57,838 nt of DNA from Xanthobacteraceae bacterium (GTDB taxonomy: Bacteria > Pseudomonadota > Alphaproteobacteria > Rhizobiales > Xanthobacteraceae), in NCBI GenBank assembly GCA_029266425.1, contig JAQSWY010000031.1, positions 1-57,838 on the forward strand. The letters are read 5' to 3'. Positions 1 through 10,839 of this stretch are shown one piece after another (the first letter of the stretch is position 1; each line of letters starts with the position of its first letter). A program made the position numbers and the translations under genes. The notes below the pieces were generated by a model, which saw nothing but the letters and a program-made list of their open reading frames with translations, made no database searches and had not been told where the DNA came from.

Positions 1-264
1 GCGATGTGCGGCGACGCCTTCGGCTCGAAGTTCGCCACCACCAATGCCGGCCTGCTCTACACCGCCAAGGGCACGGCGGCGCTGATCGTGCCGTTCACCA
101 GCATCCTCACCACCATGACGGGCAGCTGGCACGCCGTGTTCGTCTCGGCCGCGGTGCTCAACATCCTCGCCGCCATCATGGCGCTGTTGATCCTAAAGCC
201 GCTGCGGCGCTCCCACGCGAGTGCGGCGAAAGCGCAGGCCGCGGAGGCAGTCCCCGCCCAGTGA
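1..264 (+). CDS. MFS transporter, oxalate/formate antiporter-like (C-terminal part only)
   Basis: Only the last 87 residues are in the window; the start lies to the left. The fragment holds the final two membrane segments of a major facilitator and a short charged cytoplasmic tail. It aligns along its length with the C-terminus of the complete OxlT-like protein at 919-2238, including the TAKG/CAKG motif whose lysine corresponds to the substrate-binding lysine of the oxalate transporter family. Both proteins share the pattern GxFG(S/T)K...LYxAKGxAALxVP. It is therefore a tandem paralogue, presumably exchanging a small dicarboxylate or monocarboxylate across the inner membrane. A strong terminator follows, so the two copies look separately transcribed. 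Confidence 0.8.
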   Translation, partial: AMCGDAFGSKFATTNAGLLYTAKGTAALIVPFTSILTTMTGSWHAVFVSAAVLNILAAIMALLILKPLRRSHASAAKAQAAEAVPAQ

Positions 265-918
265 GGCGGCGCTGCCAGCCTTGAATCTTGCCGCACTGAA
301 CTTCACGGGCGTGTCCTTCCGGACACGCCCTTTTGTTTTGCGCGACAGTACGCGTCACGGTGTCGTCATCATTGCCGCTCCGTGCACCCGGCCCTTCATG
401 TAGTCGCGGGCCCGGATCGGCCTGTCCGGTCGCGGCCGGTAGATTTCTCGCATCTGGTGCAAAAGTCGAATGCCGCCGCCTGAGGGGCAGCGTGCCTCAG
501 AGTTGCTTTGTCACAAGAATTATAAACTGTAATTATTTTACGATTTGTGCGCTGTGTCAAACGTCGTGATCTCATAAATAGTAAAGTGAGACTTGAGTAT
601 TCAAGAAATATACTCTTGGTGAGGTCGATGTGATTAGTCGCGCAAAATAGATTTGGCATACATAATATTGTCGATTATGATCCATCACCAAGCGGGTCGG
701 GTCCGTATCCCCTGCGTCAGTCCGCATGACTCTTGCGGCAGCTGTGGCGCAGGTTCGGCAACCGAACAACCTCACGGAGACAAACTCCGGCTTTCGTGCC
801 CGCCGTGGGAACGGGAATCCGTTCCTGCGGCCAAAACAAATGACGGTTCCGCTCCCGAGGGGCGAGGGCCGCAAAAGCCGATCCGCGGCTTTATTGATCT
901 TGGAGAGGAGAAACGCTC
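265..918. other. 654-base intergenic region between the two OxlT paralogues
   Basis: It starts with a rho-independent terminator (307-339). The middle part, about 515-680, is clearly richer in A and T than the surroundings and is the likely promoter region of the downstream transporter. I found no convincing gene, sigma-54 site or riboswitch. Short open frames here have no recognisable product. Confidence 0.6.
307..339 (+). terminator. Rho-independent terminator after first MFS gene
   Basis: A perfect 10-bp stem GGGCGTGTCC / GGACACGCCC (307-316 and 321-330) closes a TTCC loop and is followed by TTTTGTTTT. Confidence 0.9.
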
Positions 919-2238
919 TTGAGCACGTCGAGCACCGCAACTGTCGGCTCGGTGTCCGAACAGACCCGCTGGATGCAGCTGGTCGCGGGCATCGTCTGCA
1001 TGGTGGCCGCCGCCAACATCCAGTACGCCTGGACCCTGTTCGTCCCCGAAATCACCAAGGAATTCGGCTGGTCGCGCGCCGCGATCCAGACCACCTTCAC
1101 CATCTTCGTCGTGGTCCAGACCTGGCTTGCGCCGATCGAGGGCTACTTCATCGACAAGTACGGCCCGCGGGTCATGGTGCTCATCGGCGGCCTGTTCACC
1201 GGCCTGTCCTGGGTCGTGAACTCCTATGCCGACAGCCTCACCCTCTATTACGTGGGCGCGGTCATCGGCGGCATCGGCGTCGGCTGCGTCTACGCCACCT
1301 GCGTCAACGCCGCGATCAAGTGGTTCCCGGACAAGCGCGGTCTTGCGGTCGGCCTCACCGCCGGCGGCTATGGCGCCGGCTCGGCGCTCACCATCCTGCC
1401 GATCGCCAACATGCTGGCGACCGATGGCGTGTCGCAGACCTTCTGGTTCTTCGGCCTCATCCAGGGCGGCATCATCATCCTCGCCGCGCTGTTTCTGAAG
1501 GCGCCGCCGAAGGATCTGGTGCCGGCCTCCGGCAAGGTTGCGCAGTCCCGCCGCGACTACACCCTGCCGGAAGCGCTTCGTTCCCCGGTGTTCTGGGTGA
1601 TGGCGGCGATGTTCATCGGCACCGTGACCGGCGGCCTGATGGCCGTGGCCCAGCTCGGCGTGATCGCACAGGATCTCGGCGTGAAGGACTTCCAGGTGAA
1701 CCTCTATTTCGTCACCATGGCGGCCCTGCCTTTCGCCCTGATGCTCGACCGCGTCATGAACGGCATCTCGCGTCCGCTGTTCGGCTGGATCTCCGATCAT
1801 ATCGGCCGTGAGCGCACCATGTTCATCGCCTTCACGATCGAAGGCCTCGGCATCGTCGCGCTCGGCGCGTTCGGCCACAATCCGTGGGCGTTCCTCATCC
1901 TCTCCGGCATGGTGTTCCTGGCCTGGGGCGAGGTCTACTCGCTGTTCTCGGCAACCGCGGCCGACACCTTCGGCACCAAGCACGTCGCCAAGATCTATGG
2001 CGTGCTCTATTGCGCCAAGGGCGTCGCGGCGCTCCTCGTGCCGATCGGCAACCTCCTGATGGAAGCCACCGGCACCTGGTCGACCGTGCTCTACACGGTC
2101 GCGGCGATGGACCTCTCCGCCGCCTTCTGCGCGCTGTTCGTGCTGCGTCCGATGCTGGTCAAGCACCATGCCGCCAATGCGGAATGGGCCAAGGCCAACG
2201 GCATCACGCTGGCGCCGGCTTCGGCTTCCGGGCACTGA
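919..2238 (+). CDS. oxlT: Oxalate/formate-type MFS antiporter
   Basis: A 439-residue inner-membrane major facilitator with about 12 hydrophobic segments. The N-terminal stretch (RWMQLVAGIVCMVAAANIQY) and the motifs LDRVMNGISRP (TM8 region) and LYCAKG (TM11 region) are typical of the OxlT family. The arginine and lysine in these motifs match the charged residues that bind oxalate in the characterised antiporter. The family exchanges external oxalate for internal formate, or imports oxalate. The start is TTG at 919, chosen because a GGAGAGGAG ribosome site (902-910) lies 8 bases upstream. No oxalyl-CoA decarboxylase or formyl-CoA transferase gene is in the window, so the substrate rests on family similarity. 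Gene 1-264 is a tandem paralogue. Confidence 0.85.
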   Translation: MSTSSTATVGSVSEQTRWMQLVAGIVCMVAAANIQYAWTLFVPEITKEFGWSRAAIQTTFTIFVVVQTWLAPIEGYFIDKYGPRVMVLIGGLFTGLSWVVNSYADSLTLYYVGAVIGGIGVGCVYATCVNAAIKWFPDKRGLAVGLTAGGYGAGSALTILPIANMLATDGVSQTFWFFGLIQGGIIILAALFLKAPPKDLVPASGKVAQSRRDYTLPEALRSPVFWVMAAMFIGTVTGGLMAVAQLGVIAQDLGVKDFQVNLYFVTMAALPFALMLDRVMNGISRPLFGWISDHIGRERTMFIAFTIEGLGIVALGAFGHNPWAFLILSGMVFLAWGEVYSLFSATAADTFGTKHVAKIYGVLYCAKGVAALLVPIGNLLMEATGTWSTVLYTVAAMDLSAAFCALFVLRPMLVKHHAANAEWAKANGITLAPASASGH

Positions 2239-2271
2239 GTTCCGCTTCGTTCCGCTTGCGCGGAAAGGGAA

Positions 2272-2295
2272 GGGCGCCCCTCGGGGCGCCCTTTT
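2272..2295. terminator. Terminator hairpin between convergent genes
   Basis: A 9-bp stem GGGCGCCCC / GGGGCGCCC (2272-2280 and 2283-2291) is followed by TTTT on the + strand. It ends the oxlT transcript and may also serve the convergent NUDIX gene. Confidence 0.85.
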
Positions 2296-2300
2296 CGTTG

Positions 2301-2717
2301 TCAGCGGCCCAAAGCGAGCCTCGCCAGGAACTCGACCTTCGCGCTCGCGGCACGTCCGAGCGTCGCGATCTCGTCGAGGTCGAACCAGCGCGCTTCCAGC
2401 GCGTCGTCGGCGGCGAGTCCCTCGCCGGCGATCCAGCGGCAACGCACCGCGATCATCGCGAAGTGATGGGCGAGGGCGCCCTCCCCATCATGCTCGATGA
2501 AGTCGAGCACGGTGAGGAGCTCGGGCGCGTCCGCCGCGATGCCGGTTTCCTCCTCCAGTTCGCGCAGCGCCGCCTCGCGATAGGGCTCGCCCGGCTCGAC
2601 CCGCCCGCCGGGAAATCCCCAGCGGCCCTGGTCCGGCGGGTTGGCGCGGCGCACCAGCAGGACATGATCGCCCCGCGCCACCACGGCGAGGACGGCGACG
2701 GTAGGGCGGAGGGTCAT
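2301..2717 (-). CDS. NUDIX hydrolase
   Basis: A 138-residue soluble protein with a complete NUDIX box, Gx5Ex7REUxEExGU, at about residues 38-60 (GRVEPGE ... RELEEETGI). The box glutamates bind the divalent metal needed to hydrolyse nucleoside-diphosphate-linked substrates. The rest of the chain is just the standard alpha/beta/alpha fold, so there is no extra domain to indicate substrate; ADP-ribose, NADH or oxidised nucleotides are all possible. The ATG at 2717 starts just before the first strand (TLRPTVAVLAVV). An upstream in-frame extension to 2783 is translated repeat DNA and was discarded. Convergent with oxlT; thiC lies upstream on the same strand. Confidence 0.85.
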   Translation of the reverse strand: MTLRPTVAVLAVVARGDHVLLVRRANPPDQGRWGFPGGRVEPGEPYREAALRELEEETGIAADAPELLTVLDFIEHDGEGALAHHFAMIAVRCRWIAGEGLAADDALEARWFDLDEIATLGRAASAKVEFLARLALGR

Positions 2718-2755
2718 GGGCCTTCGATTCCTTTGGAGGGCTGCGGACACACCGA

Positions 2756-2836
2756 TTGTCATGGCCGTGCTTGTCACGGCCATCCGCGTCCTTTGCCGTC
2801 AGTCCGTGGATGCCCGGCACAAGGCCGGGCATGTCC
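2756..2836. repeat. Dispersed palindromic repeat, family A (divergent copy)
   Basis: About 80 bases with arms GTCATGGCCGTGCTTGTCACG and GTGGATGCCCGGC...GCCGGGCATG. It is related to the copies at 32026, 33265 and 39876, with which it shares the CCGGGCTTG/CAAGCCCGG and GTGGATG elements. It sits between thiC and the NUDIX gene. Confidence 0.6.
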
Positions 2837-2848
2837 GGTCGTGGTCTT

Positions 2849-5110
<2,262 letters not shown>

Positions 5111-5479
5111 ATGGTGGGCACGCCGCGTATTCTGATCGTTGAAGACGACGCGTTCGTCGCGCTCGACCTCGAGACCATCGTTGCGCAGGAGAGCGAGGCG
5201 GAGGTCGTCACGGTCGCGAGCGTCGCCGCCGCCGAGCGCGCCGCGGCCGATATCGACATGGCGATACTCGACATCGATGTGGTGGACGGGACGACCTATG
5301 AGCTCGCCTGCACGCTGCACCGCCGGCACACGCCCTTCTTCTTCGTTTCCGCCTCGCGCCGCGAGGAGTTGCCCGGGGAGCTGAAGGCGGTGCCCTTTAT
5401 CGCCAAACCATACGATCCTGCGGTCATCGGCCGCGAGATCGGCCGTGCGCTCGGCTGCCGCGTCGAAGCTGCCGAATAG
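5111..5479 (+). CDS. Stand-alone receiver-domain response regulator
   Basis: A 122-residue single CheY-like domain with no output module. Expected residues are present: acidic pair at E11/D12-D13 (IVEDD), phosphoacceptor D54 (AILD), switch Ser80 (FFFVSAS) and Lys99 (IAKPYDP). Single-domain receivers act by phosphotransfer or by protein-protein contact. ATG 5111 is chosen because GGGAG (5101-5105) lies 5 bases upstream and the first strand begins a few residues later; an in-frame ATG at 5078 would add non-conserved residues. No histidine kinase is nearby, so its partner is unknown. Confidence 0.85.
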   Translation: MVGTPRILIVEDDAFVALDLETIVAQESEAEVVTVASVAAAERAAADIDMAILDIDVVDGTTYELACTLHRRHTPFFFVSASRREELPGELKAVPFIAKPYDPAVIGREIGRALGCRVEAAE

Positions 5480-5550
5480 CGTCACCCCCGCTGCCACGAA
5501 CCCCACGCTTGTCGTATAGAGGCGCGTTGGATCCTCGACGGGAGAAGCGC

Positions 5551-6756
5551 ATGCGTGTTCGGCTGGTGGCGGGCCTCGCCGCATTTCTTATGATGGCGGC
5601 GAGCGGTGCATCCGCCGCGCCTTGCTCCAACGCCGCAGGATTCCCCGCCTGGCTCGCCAATTTCAAGCGCGAGGCCGCCGCCGATGGCATCTCCGCGCGC
5701 ACCATCGCGGCCGCGCTCGACGGCGTCGGCTATGATGGCAGCGTGGTGAAGCTCGATCGCGGGCAGGGCGTGTTCAGCCAGAGCTTCTTCCAGTTCTCCG
5801 ACCGAATGGTCGCGAAATACCGCATCGACCAGGGCGCGGCTCAGATCCGCAAGAATCGCGCGGTGTTCGATCGCATCGAGCAGCGCTTCGGCGTGCCCGC
5901 GCCGGTGATCGTCGCCTTCTGGGGGCTGGAGACCGATTTCGGCGCCAATATGGGCGACAAGCAGACGGTGCGCTCGGTGGCGACGCTTGCCTATGATTGC
6001 CGGCGCCCGGACATGTTCCGTACCCAGCTCGTCGCCGCGCTGAAGATCATCGATCGCGGCGACCTCACGGTCCAGACCATGCGCGGGCCCTGGGCCGGCG
6101 AGCTCGGCCAGTTCCAGTTCCTGCCGGATCATTATTTGAACTACGGCGTCGATTTCGACGGCGACGGCCGGGTCGACCTGCTGCGCTCCACTCCCGACGC
6201 GCTGGCTTCGGCCGCCAACTACATCGTCTCGCTCGGCTGGAAGCGCGGCCAGCCCTGGCTCGAAGAGGTGAGGGTGCCGGCCAATCTGCCCTGGGAGCAG
6301 GCGGACCTCTCGATCAAGGTGCCGCGCTCGCAATGGGCCGGATGGGGCGTGAAGCGCGCCGGCGGCGGCACCTTGCCGGCGGATGGCGTCACCGCCTCGC
6401 TGCTGCTGCCGATGGGGCGCAATGGCCCGGCCTTCCTCGCCTATCCGAATTTCGACATCTACACCCAGTGGAACCAGTCGCTGGTCTATGCGACCTCGGC
6501 TGCCTATTTCGCCACCCGGCTGAACGGTGCCGGCGCCTACGCACGGGGCCAGGGCAATATTGCGGTGCTGTCGATGGCGCAGGTGGCGGAGCTGCAGCGC
6601 CTGCTCAATGCGCGTGGCCACCATGTCGGCGGCGTCGACGGCAAGCTCGGAGCGGCGACGCGGGCGGCCGTCCGCACCGAGCAGCAGCGGCTCGGCCTGC
6701 CGGCGGATTCCTACCCGACGGCGGAGTTGATCGCGAAGCTGAAGACGGGTGGCTGA
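5551..6756 (+). CDS. Lytic murein transglycosylase (MltB-type) with peptidoglycan-binding domain
   Basis: A 401-residue exported protein. Residues 1-22 form a signal peptide ending ASGASA. The SLT_2/MltB catalytic domain spans about 25-320, with the catalytic acid expected at Glu127 (FWGLETDFGANMGD). A PG_binding_1 domain covers about 340-400 (LQRLLNARGHHVGGVDGKLG). The enzyme cleaves the MurNAc-GlcNAc glycosidic bond in the periplasm with formation of 1,6-anhydro-MurNAc, and serves wall turnover. ATG 5551 is chosen for its ribosome site (GGAGAAG, 5541-5547) and because the signal peptide begins there. Confidence 0.92.
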   Translation: MRVRLVAGLAAFLMMAASGASAAPCSNAAGFPAWLANFKREAAADGISARTIAAALDGVGYDGSVVKLDRGQGVFSQSFFQFSDRMVAKYRIDQGAAQIRKNRAVFDRIEQRFGVPAPVIVAFWGLETDFGANMGDKQTVRSVATLAYDCRRPDMFRTQLVAALKIIDRGDLTVQTMRGPWAGELGQFQFLPDHYLNYGVDFDGDGRVDLLRSTPDALASAANYIVSLGWKRGQPWLEEVRVPANLPWEQADLSIKVPRSQWAGWGVKRAGGGTLPADGVTASLLLPMGRNGPAFLAYPNFDIYTQWNQSLVYATSAAYFATRLNGAGAYARGQGNIAVLSMAQVAELQRLLNARGHHVGGVDGKLGAATRAAVRTEQQRLGLPADSYPTAELIAKLKTGG

Positions 6757-6790
6757 CCGCCGTCATCCCGGACGGTGCGTCGCAGGTGAG

Positions 6791-6896
6791 TATCCTTGGA
6801 GGCTCATTACGCGAGCACCTCAGGATGAGGTCGCATTTTGTAGAATCACCTCATCCTGAGGTGCCCGGCGCCGCCGGGCCTCGAAGGATGTTGAAG
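6791..6896. repeat. Dispersed palindromic repeat, family D, copy 1
   Basis: About 105 bases with paired ends ATCCTTGGAGGCTC and GGGCCTCGAAGGATG and an inner CACCTCAGGATGAGG / CCTCATCCTGAGGTG pair. Near-identical copies are at 35691 and 46091. It lies between two convergent genes. Confidence 0.85.
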
Positions 6897-6917
6897 CCGA
6901 GCGACCCCTCGGCAAGA

Positions 6918-7805
6918 TCACAGCACCGGGATGCCGGCGTGCTTGGCTTTGGCTTCCGGCTCGACATGGATGTTGACGAAGATCTCCTCCACCTCGCGCC
7001 GGAGCGCGTCTTCGATCCGGTCGCAGATGGCATGGGCTTCGCTCACCGGCATGTCGCCCGGCACCACGAGGTGGAAGTCGACGAAGATCACCCGCCCGGC
7101 GCAACGGGTGCGCACATCATGCGCCTCGATGGCGCCGACCGCCTCGGCCGCGATCTGCCCGCGGATCTTGGCGAGCGTGTCCTCCGGCACCGCGCTGTCC
7201 ATCAATCCGCCGACGCTCTCCTTGATGACGGTCCAGCCGGACCACAGGATGTTCAGCGCCACCAGAGCGGCGAGCAGCGGATCGAGCAAAGGCAGGCCGG
7301 TGAGGATGGCGAGCGCAACGCCGAGGAGAACGCCGGCCGAGGACACGACATCGGTGAACAGATGCTTGCCGTCGGCGATGATCGCCGGCGAGCGGGCGCG
7401 GTTGCCTTCGCGGATCAGCACCCAGCACCAGATGGCGTTCAGCACGCCCGCGACACCGTTCACCACGAGGCCGTTCAGCGGCGCATCCAGCGCCTTCGGC
7501 GCCAGCAGCGCGAGATAAGCCTCGCGGAAGATCGACAGCGCGGCGACGATGATGAGCGCGCCGACGATGACCGCGGAGAAGTACTCGGCCTTGGCGTAGC
7601 CATAGGGGTGCGCGGCGTCGGCGGGCTTGGAGGCGACACGCAGCGCGATCACCGCGGCGACCGAGGTCGCGACATTGACCAGGCTCTCCAGCGCATCCGA
7701 ATAGAGCGCGATGCTCCCGGTCATGCGCCAGGCGAGGAATTTCAGCCCGAGCACGATAAGGCTGATAGCGACGCTGGCGCACGCGATCCTGAGCGTCTTG
7801 TCCAT
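6918..7805 (-). CDS. Cation diffusion facilitator (CDF) metal efflux protein
   Basis: A 295-residue inner-membrane antiporter of the CDF family. Six hydrophobic segments fill residues 1-205, then a cytoplasmic ferredoxin-like dimerisation domain (about 210-290). The metal site of CDF proteins is built from TM2 and TM5: TM5 has the HxxxD motif (ADGKHLFTDVVSS) and TM2 has SDALES in the usual (H/D)xxxD place. Such proteins export Zn, Fe, Co, Cd or Mn against protons; the substrate cannot be fixed here. ATG 7805 is chosen because TM1 (RIACASVAISLIVL) begins directly after it; a longer frame to 7868 adds only non-conserved residues. Confidence 0.88.
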   Translation of the reverse strand: MDKTLRIACASVAISLIVLGLKFLAWRMTGSIALYSDALESLVNVATSVAAVIALRVASKPADAAHPYGYAKAEYFSAVIVGALIIVAALSIFREAYLALLAPKALDAPLNGLVVNGVAGVLNAIWCWVLIREGNRARSPAIIADGKHLFTDVVSSAGVLLGVALAILTGLPLLDPLLAALVALNILWSGWTVIKESVGGLMDSAVPEDTLAKIRGQIAAEAVGAIEAHDVRTRCAGRVIFVDFHLVVPGDMPVSEAHAICDRIEDALRREVEEIFVNIHVEPEAKAKHAGIPVL

Positions 7806-7940
7806 CTCTGCCGTGGCTCTCGATTGGTTTTGGCGCGCCCCGCGACGCCCGCGACCGCTTATCGGCAAGGCATCTCAAATGCAAGTATTTTCAACGGCTT
7901 GCAACTCGTTCGCAGAAGCGCTCCCAGCCTCGGCTGTGGC

Positions 7941-8849
7941 TCAAGCGTTGGCCTGCCGCGGGATGATCGCGCCGCGGTGGCGAATGACGCGGCCGGCAAG
8001 CTCGTGGCCGGCTTCCGCCGCCGCTTCCGGGCTCACATCGCCGAGCCGTGCGGCGAGGTAGGCGGCGTTGAAGCTGTCGCCGGCGGCCGTGGTGTCGATG
8101 GGCTCGACCGGCTCCGGGATCGGCACCAGATGCGAGACGCCGGCCGCGCGCACCAGGGCACCGCTCGCCCCGTTCTTCACCACTATCTCGTTCACCCCGA
8201 AGGTGGCGATGCGCTCGGCGGTGGCGGCGGGCGAGCCGTCGCCCCAGAGCGTCGCCTCGTCGTCATAGGTCGGCAGCGCGATGGAAGAGCGCTTCAGCGC
8301 CTCGGCATAGACGGCGCGGGCGCGCCCGACGTCGCCGCCCCAGCCGCGTGGGCGGAAATTGCCGTCGAACACGATCCTGGCGCCGCGCTCGCGGGCGAAT
8401 TCCAAAGTCGCCAGCAGGCGGCCGAGGCCGACATTGGAATAGAGCGACAGGGTGATGCCGGAGAGATAGATCATGCTGGCTTCCACCAGCGCTTCGGCCA
8501 CGGTCTCCCAGCCCGGCAATTCGAACAGGTCGCGGGCCGGCGAGGTGTCGCGCCAATAATTGAAGGAGCGCTCGCCCCGTCCATCGGTTTCGATGACATA
8601 GAGCCCGGGCATGCGTCCCGCGACCCGCAGCATCGCCGTGGTCTCGATGCCCTCGCCGCTCGCGGCGGCGAAGATGCGGTCCGAGAAGGCGTCATCGCCG
8701 ATCGCGGTGGCGTAGCCGGTCTCGACCCCCGCGCGGGCGAGATAGACCGCCGTGTTGAAGGTGTCGCCGCCGATGGCGAGGCCGTAGCGCCCGTCCGCGC
8801 CGCGGGCGAACTCTACCATCACCTCGCCGATCGCCATCACCTTCGCCAT
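7941..8849 (-). CDS. kdgK: PfkB-family sugar kinase, 2-keto-3-deoxygluconate kinase type
   Basis: A 302-residue ribokinase-fold enzyme. The N-terminal MAIGEVMVEF and GGDTFNTAVYLAR sequences closely follow characterised KdgK enzymes, which phosphorylate 2-keto-3-deoxygluconate in the Entner-Doudoroff and uronate pathways. The PfkB signature DTTAAGDSFNA (about 252-262) contains the catalytic base Asp258 and the anion hole; the usual GAGD is AAGD here, a common variant. ATG 8849 follows AAGGAAGGA. No KDPG aldolase or uronate genes are adjacent, so the symbol rests on similarity alone and other 2-keto-sugar substrates are possible. Confidence 0.75.
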   Translation of the reverse strand: MAKVMAIGEVMVEFARGADGRYGLAIGGDTFNTAVYLARAGVETGYATAIGDDAFSDRIFAAASGEGIETTAMLRVAGRMPGLYVIETDGRGERSFNYWRDTSPARDLFELPGWETVAEALVEASMIYLSGITLSLYSNVGLGRLLATLEFARERGARIVFDGNFRPRGWGGDVGRARAVYAEALKRSSIALPTYDDEATLWGDGSPAATAERIATFGVNEIVVKNGASGALVRAAGVSHLVPIPEPVEPIDTTAAGDSFNAAYLAARLGDVSPEAAAEAGHELAGRVIRHRGAIIPRQANA

Positions 8850-8937
8850 GCGCTGTCCTTCCTTCATCCTGCCGCCGGGGCGGCTCGCGCCGGGACAGTC
8901 GCCCCATTCGCCGCGAAGGGCAAGCGCTGGCACTCCC

Positions 8938-9495
8938 TCAAGGCTGGCCGGGCATCTCGATGATGCGGACCGGTCCGGCCGGGGCAGGCGGCTCGGGAGC
9001 CTGCGCCGGCTCTGGCGGCGCCGGTTCGGTATAGGTCCAGCCGTTCGGCGGCGGGTAGCGGCGCGAAATGTCCGCGATGCGAGCCTGATTGCGGTCGATC
9101 AGGCAGACGAGGCGCTGCTCCAGCGCGCCGATGCCGCTGCCGAGTCGCCCGCCGACCATCTGCTTTGCAGCGCCGCCCTCATACGGCGCGATGCTCTGGC
9201 ATTCGAAATTGCGCCAATAGACGAAGCGGCTCTGCGATTCCTCCATCAGATTGGTCCAGCGGTTGCGCTGCATCTGCGGAATCGCCTCGTCGGCGCGAAT
9301 CGCCGCCAGCGCGCCGGCCATGGTGCGCTCGAGCTCTTTCTCGCCGTCCTTCTGCGCATTGCCAAGGCAGTCGAGATAGTCGCGCGGGGTCGAGCCTTCG
9401 CGCTTGCAGCTCGTGGGCGCCTGCGCCAAGGCCGGAGCGCAGGCCATGACAATGAGGGAAAAGCTCAGCAAGATCAGCCGGTTGCGGCATCCCAT
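8938..9495 (-). CDS. Secreted LprI/DUF1311-like protein
   Basis: A 185-residue protein with a signal peptide (residues 1-25, ending APALA). The mature part shows a LprI/DUF1311 pattern: an SCKREG...YLDCLG cysteine pair, a helical stretch with RNRWTNLMEESQSRFVYWRNFEC and a third helix VCLIDRNQARIADI. The C-terminal 40 residues are proline-rich (EPAPPEPAQAPEPPAPAGP) and probably disordered. LprI-like proteins have been linked to lysozyme inhibition, but most members are of unknown role. ATG 9495 is set by the signal peptide and by a GAGAGGAG ribosome site. It ends 88 bases before the KDG kinase start, on the same strand. Confidence 0.7.
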   Translation of the reverse strand: MGCRNRLILLSFSLIVMACAPALAQAPTSCKREGSTPRDYLDCLGNAQKDGEKELERTMAGALAAIRADEAIPQMQRNRWTNLMEESQSRFVYWRNFECQSIAPYEGGAAKQMVGGRLGSGIGALEQRLVCLIDRNQARIADISRRYPPPNGWTYTEPAPPEPAQAPEPPAPAGPVRIIEMPGQP

Positions 9496-9511
9496 GCGGC
9501 GTTCGCTCCTC

Positions 9512-10720
9512 TCATGCGGCACGCGCAGTGGCGAGGAAGTTGCCCATGCGCTCCAGTGCCTTGCGAATATTGTCCGCGGAGTTGGCATACGAAAGCCGGA
9601 TATAGCCTTCGCCATGCACTCCGAAGTCCGGTCCGCCTATGGTGGCGACCCCGGCCTCTTCGAGCAAGGCGGAGGCGAGCGCCTTGCTCGAGTTCCATCC
9701 AGTTCCAGTGATATTGGGGAACGCATAGAACGCCCCTTTCGGCGTTGCGCAGGAGATGCCTGGGATGTCGTTGAGCCCGTCGACGATCAAATGCCGGCGA
9801 CGGTCGAACTCGGCGACCATGGCAGCCACCGCGTCCTGCGGGCCGGTGAGCGCCGCCAGCGCGCCGAACTGGGCAGGGGCGTTGACGCAGGACCAGGCAT
9901 TCACCGCCAACTTGCGCGCCGCTTCGAAAAGCCCCTCCGGCCACAGCGACCAGCCCATGCGCCAACCGGTCATGGCATAGGTCTTGGACCAGCCATTGAG
10001 CAGGATCAGCCGGTCGCGGATCTCGGGATAGGCCAGCAGGGTGGCGTGCTCCTCGCCGTCGAACAGGAACTGGTCATAGATCTCGTCGGAGAGGATGGCG
10101 ACCTGCGGATGTGCCGCGAGCCCGGCCACCAGAGCATCGATCTCCGCCTTCGGGGTGACGCCGCCGGTTGGGTTGGCAGGGGAGTTGAGGATGAGGAGCC
10201 GCGTCGCCGGAGTGATCAGGCCCAGCACCTCGTCCGCGGAGAAGGCGAAGCCGTGCTCCTCGCGGATCGGCACCGGGATCGGCGTTGCTCCGGTGAACTC
10301 GATCATGGAGCGATAGATCGGGAAGCCAGGATCGGGATAGAGGATCTCCGCGCCCGGCTCGCCGAACATCAATATGGCGGCGAACATCGTCACCTTGCCG
10401 CCGGGGACGATCATCAGCCGGCCGGGATCGATCTCCACATTGAGCCGGCGGTGCACATCGGCGGCGACCGCCTCGCGCAAGGGCTGGACGCCGACGGAGG
10501 GGGTATAGCCGTGATGGCCGTCGCGCAGCGCCTTCACCGCTGCCTCGACAACGTGCGGCGGGGTCGAGAAATCCGGCTGACCGATGCCGAGATTGACGAT
10601 GTCGCGCCCCTCATTGGCCAGCGCGGTGGCGCGAGCGAGCACGGCGAAGGCGTTTTCCTCGCCGATGCGATCGAAGGCGGCGACGGTGTGCGGCTGCACG
10701 CGCAGGGCGGACGAACTCAT
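9512..10720 (-). CDS. Class I/II pyridoxal-phosphate aminotransferase
   Basis: A 402-residue fold-type I aminotransferase of the AspC-like subfamily. Visible motifs are GIGQPDF (about 45-51), GYTPSVG (71-77), NSPANPTGG (179-187), SDEIYDQF (211-218) and the Schiff-base lysine in NGWSKTYAMTGWRMGW (Lys246). It transfers an amino group between an amino acid and a 2-oxo acid; the substrate pair (aspartate, aromatic or broad) cannot be read from sequence. ATG 10720 has AGGAAG 6 bases upstream. Its stop lies 16 bases before the LprI-like gene, so the two could be co-transcribed. Confidence 0.9.
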   Translation of the reverse strand: MSSSALRVQPHTVAAFDRIGEENAFAVLARATALANEGRDIVNLGIGQPDFSTPPHVVEAAVKALRDGHHGYTPSVGVQPLREAVAADVHRRLNVEIDPGRLMIVPGGKVTMFAAILMFGEPGAEILYPDPGFPIYRSMIEFTGATPIPVPIREEHGFAFSADEVLGLITPATRLLILNSPANPTGGVTPKAEIDALVAGLAAHPQVAILSDEIYDQFLFDGEEHATLLAYPEIRDRLILLNGWSKTYAMTGWRMGWSLWPEGLFEAARKLAVNAWSCVNAPAQFGALAALTGPQDAVAAMVAEFDRRRHLIVDGLNDIPGISCATPKGAFYAFPNITGTGWNSSKALASALLEEAGVATIGGPDFGVHGEGYIRLSYANSADNIRKALERMGNFLATARAA

Positions 10721-10839
10721 CGGGCTTCCTCATAAACCGCTTGTAGTTTTCGCTTTCCTGTCACATGGACTTGGCCCGGGTTCAAGACTTGGCGCTGTTT
10801 CATGGCGCTTTTGGGCGCCGCAACGCGGCCGGAGACATG

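Noticed and set aside
645..680. Sigma-54 promoter before oxlT (TGGCA...TTG)
   Set aside because: Spacing between the two elements is about three bases too long and the GC of the -12 element is missing.
5997..8963. A very long + strand open frame across the transglycosylase end, CDF and KdgK genes
   Set aside because: It is antisense or out of phase to three well-supported genes, has low-complexity Arg/Ala/Gly composition and no recognisable domain; typical of high-G+C shadow frames.
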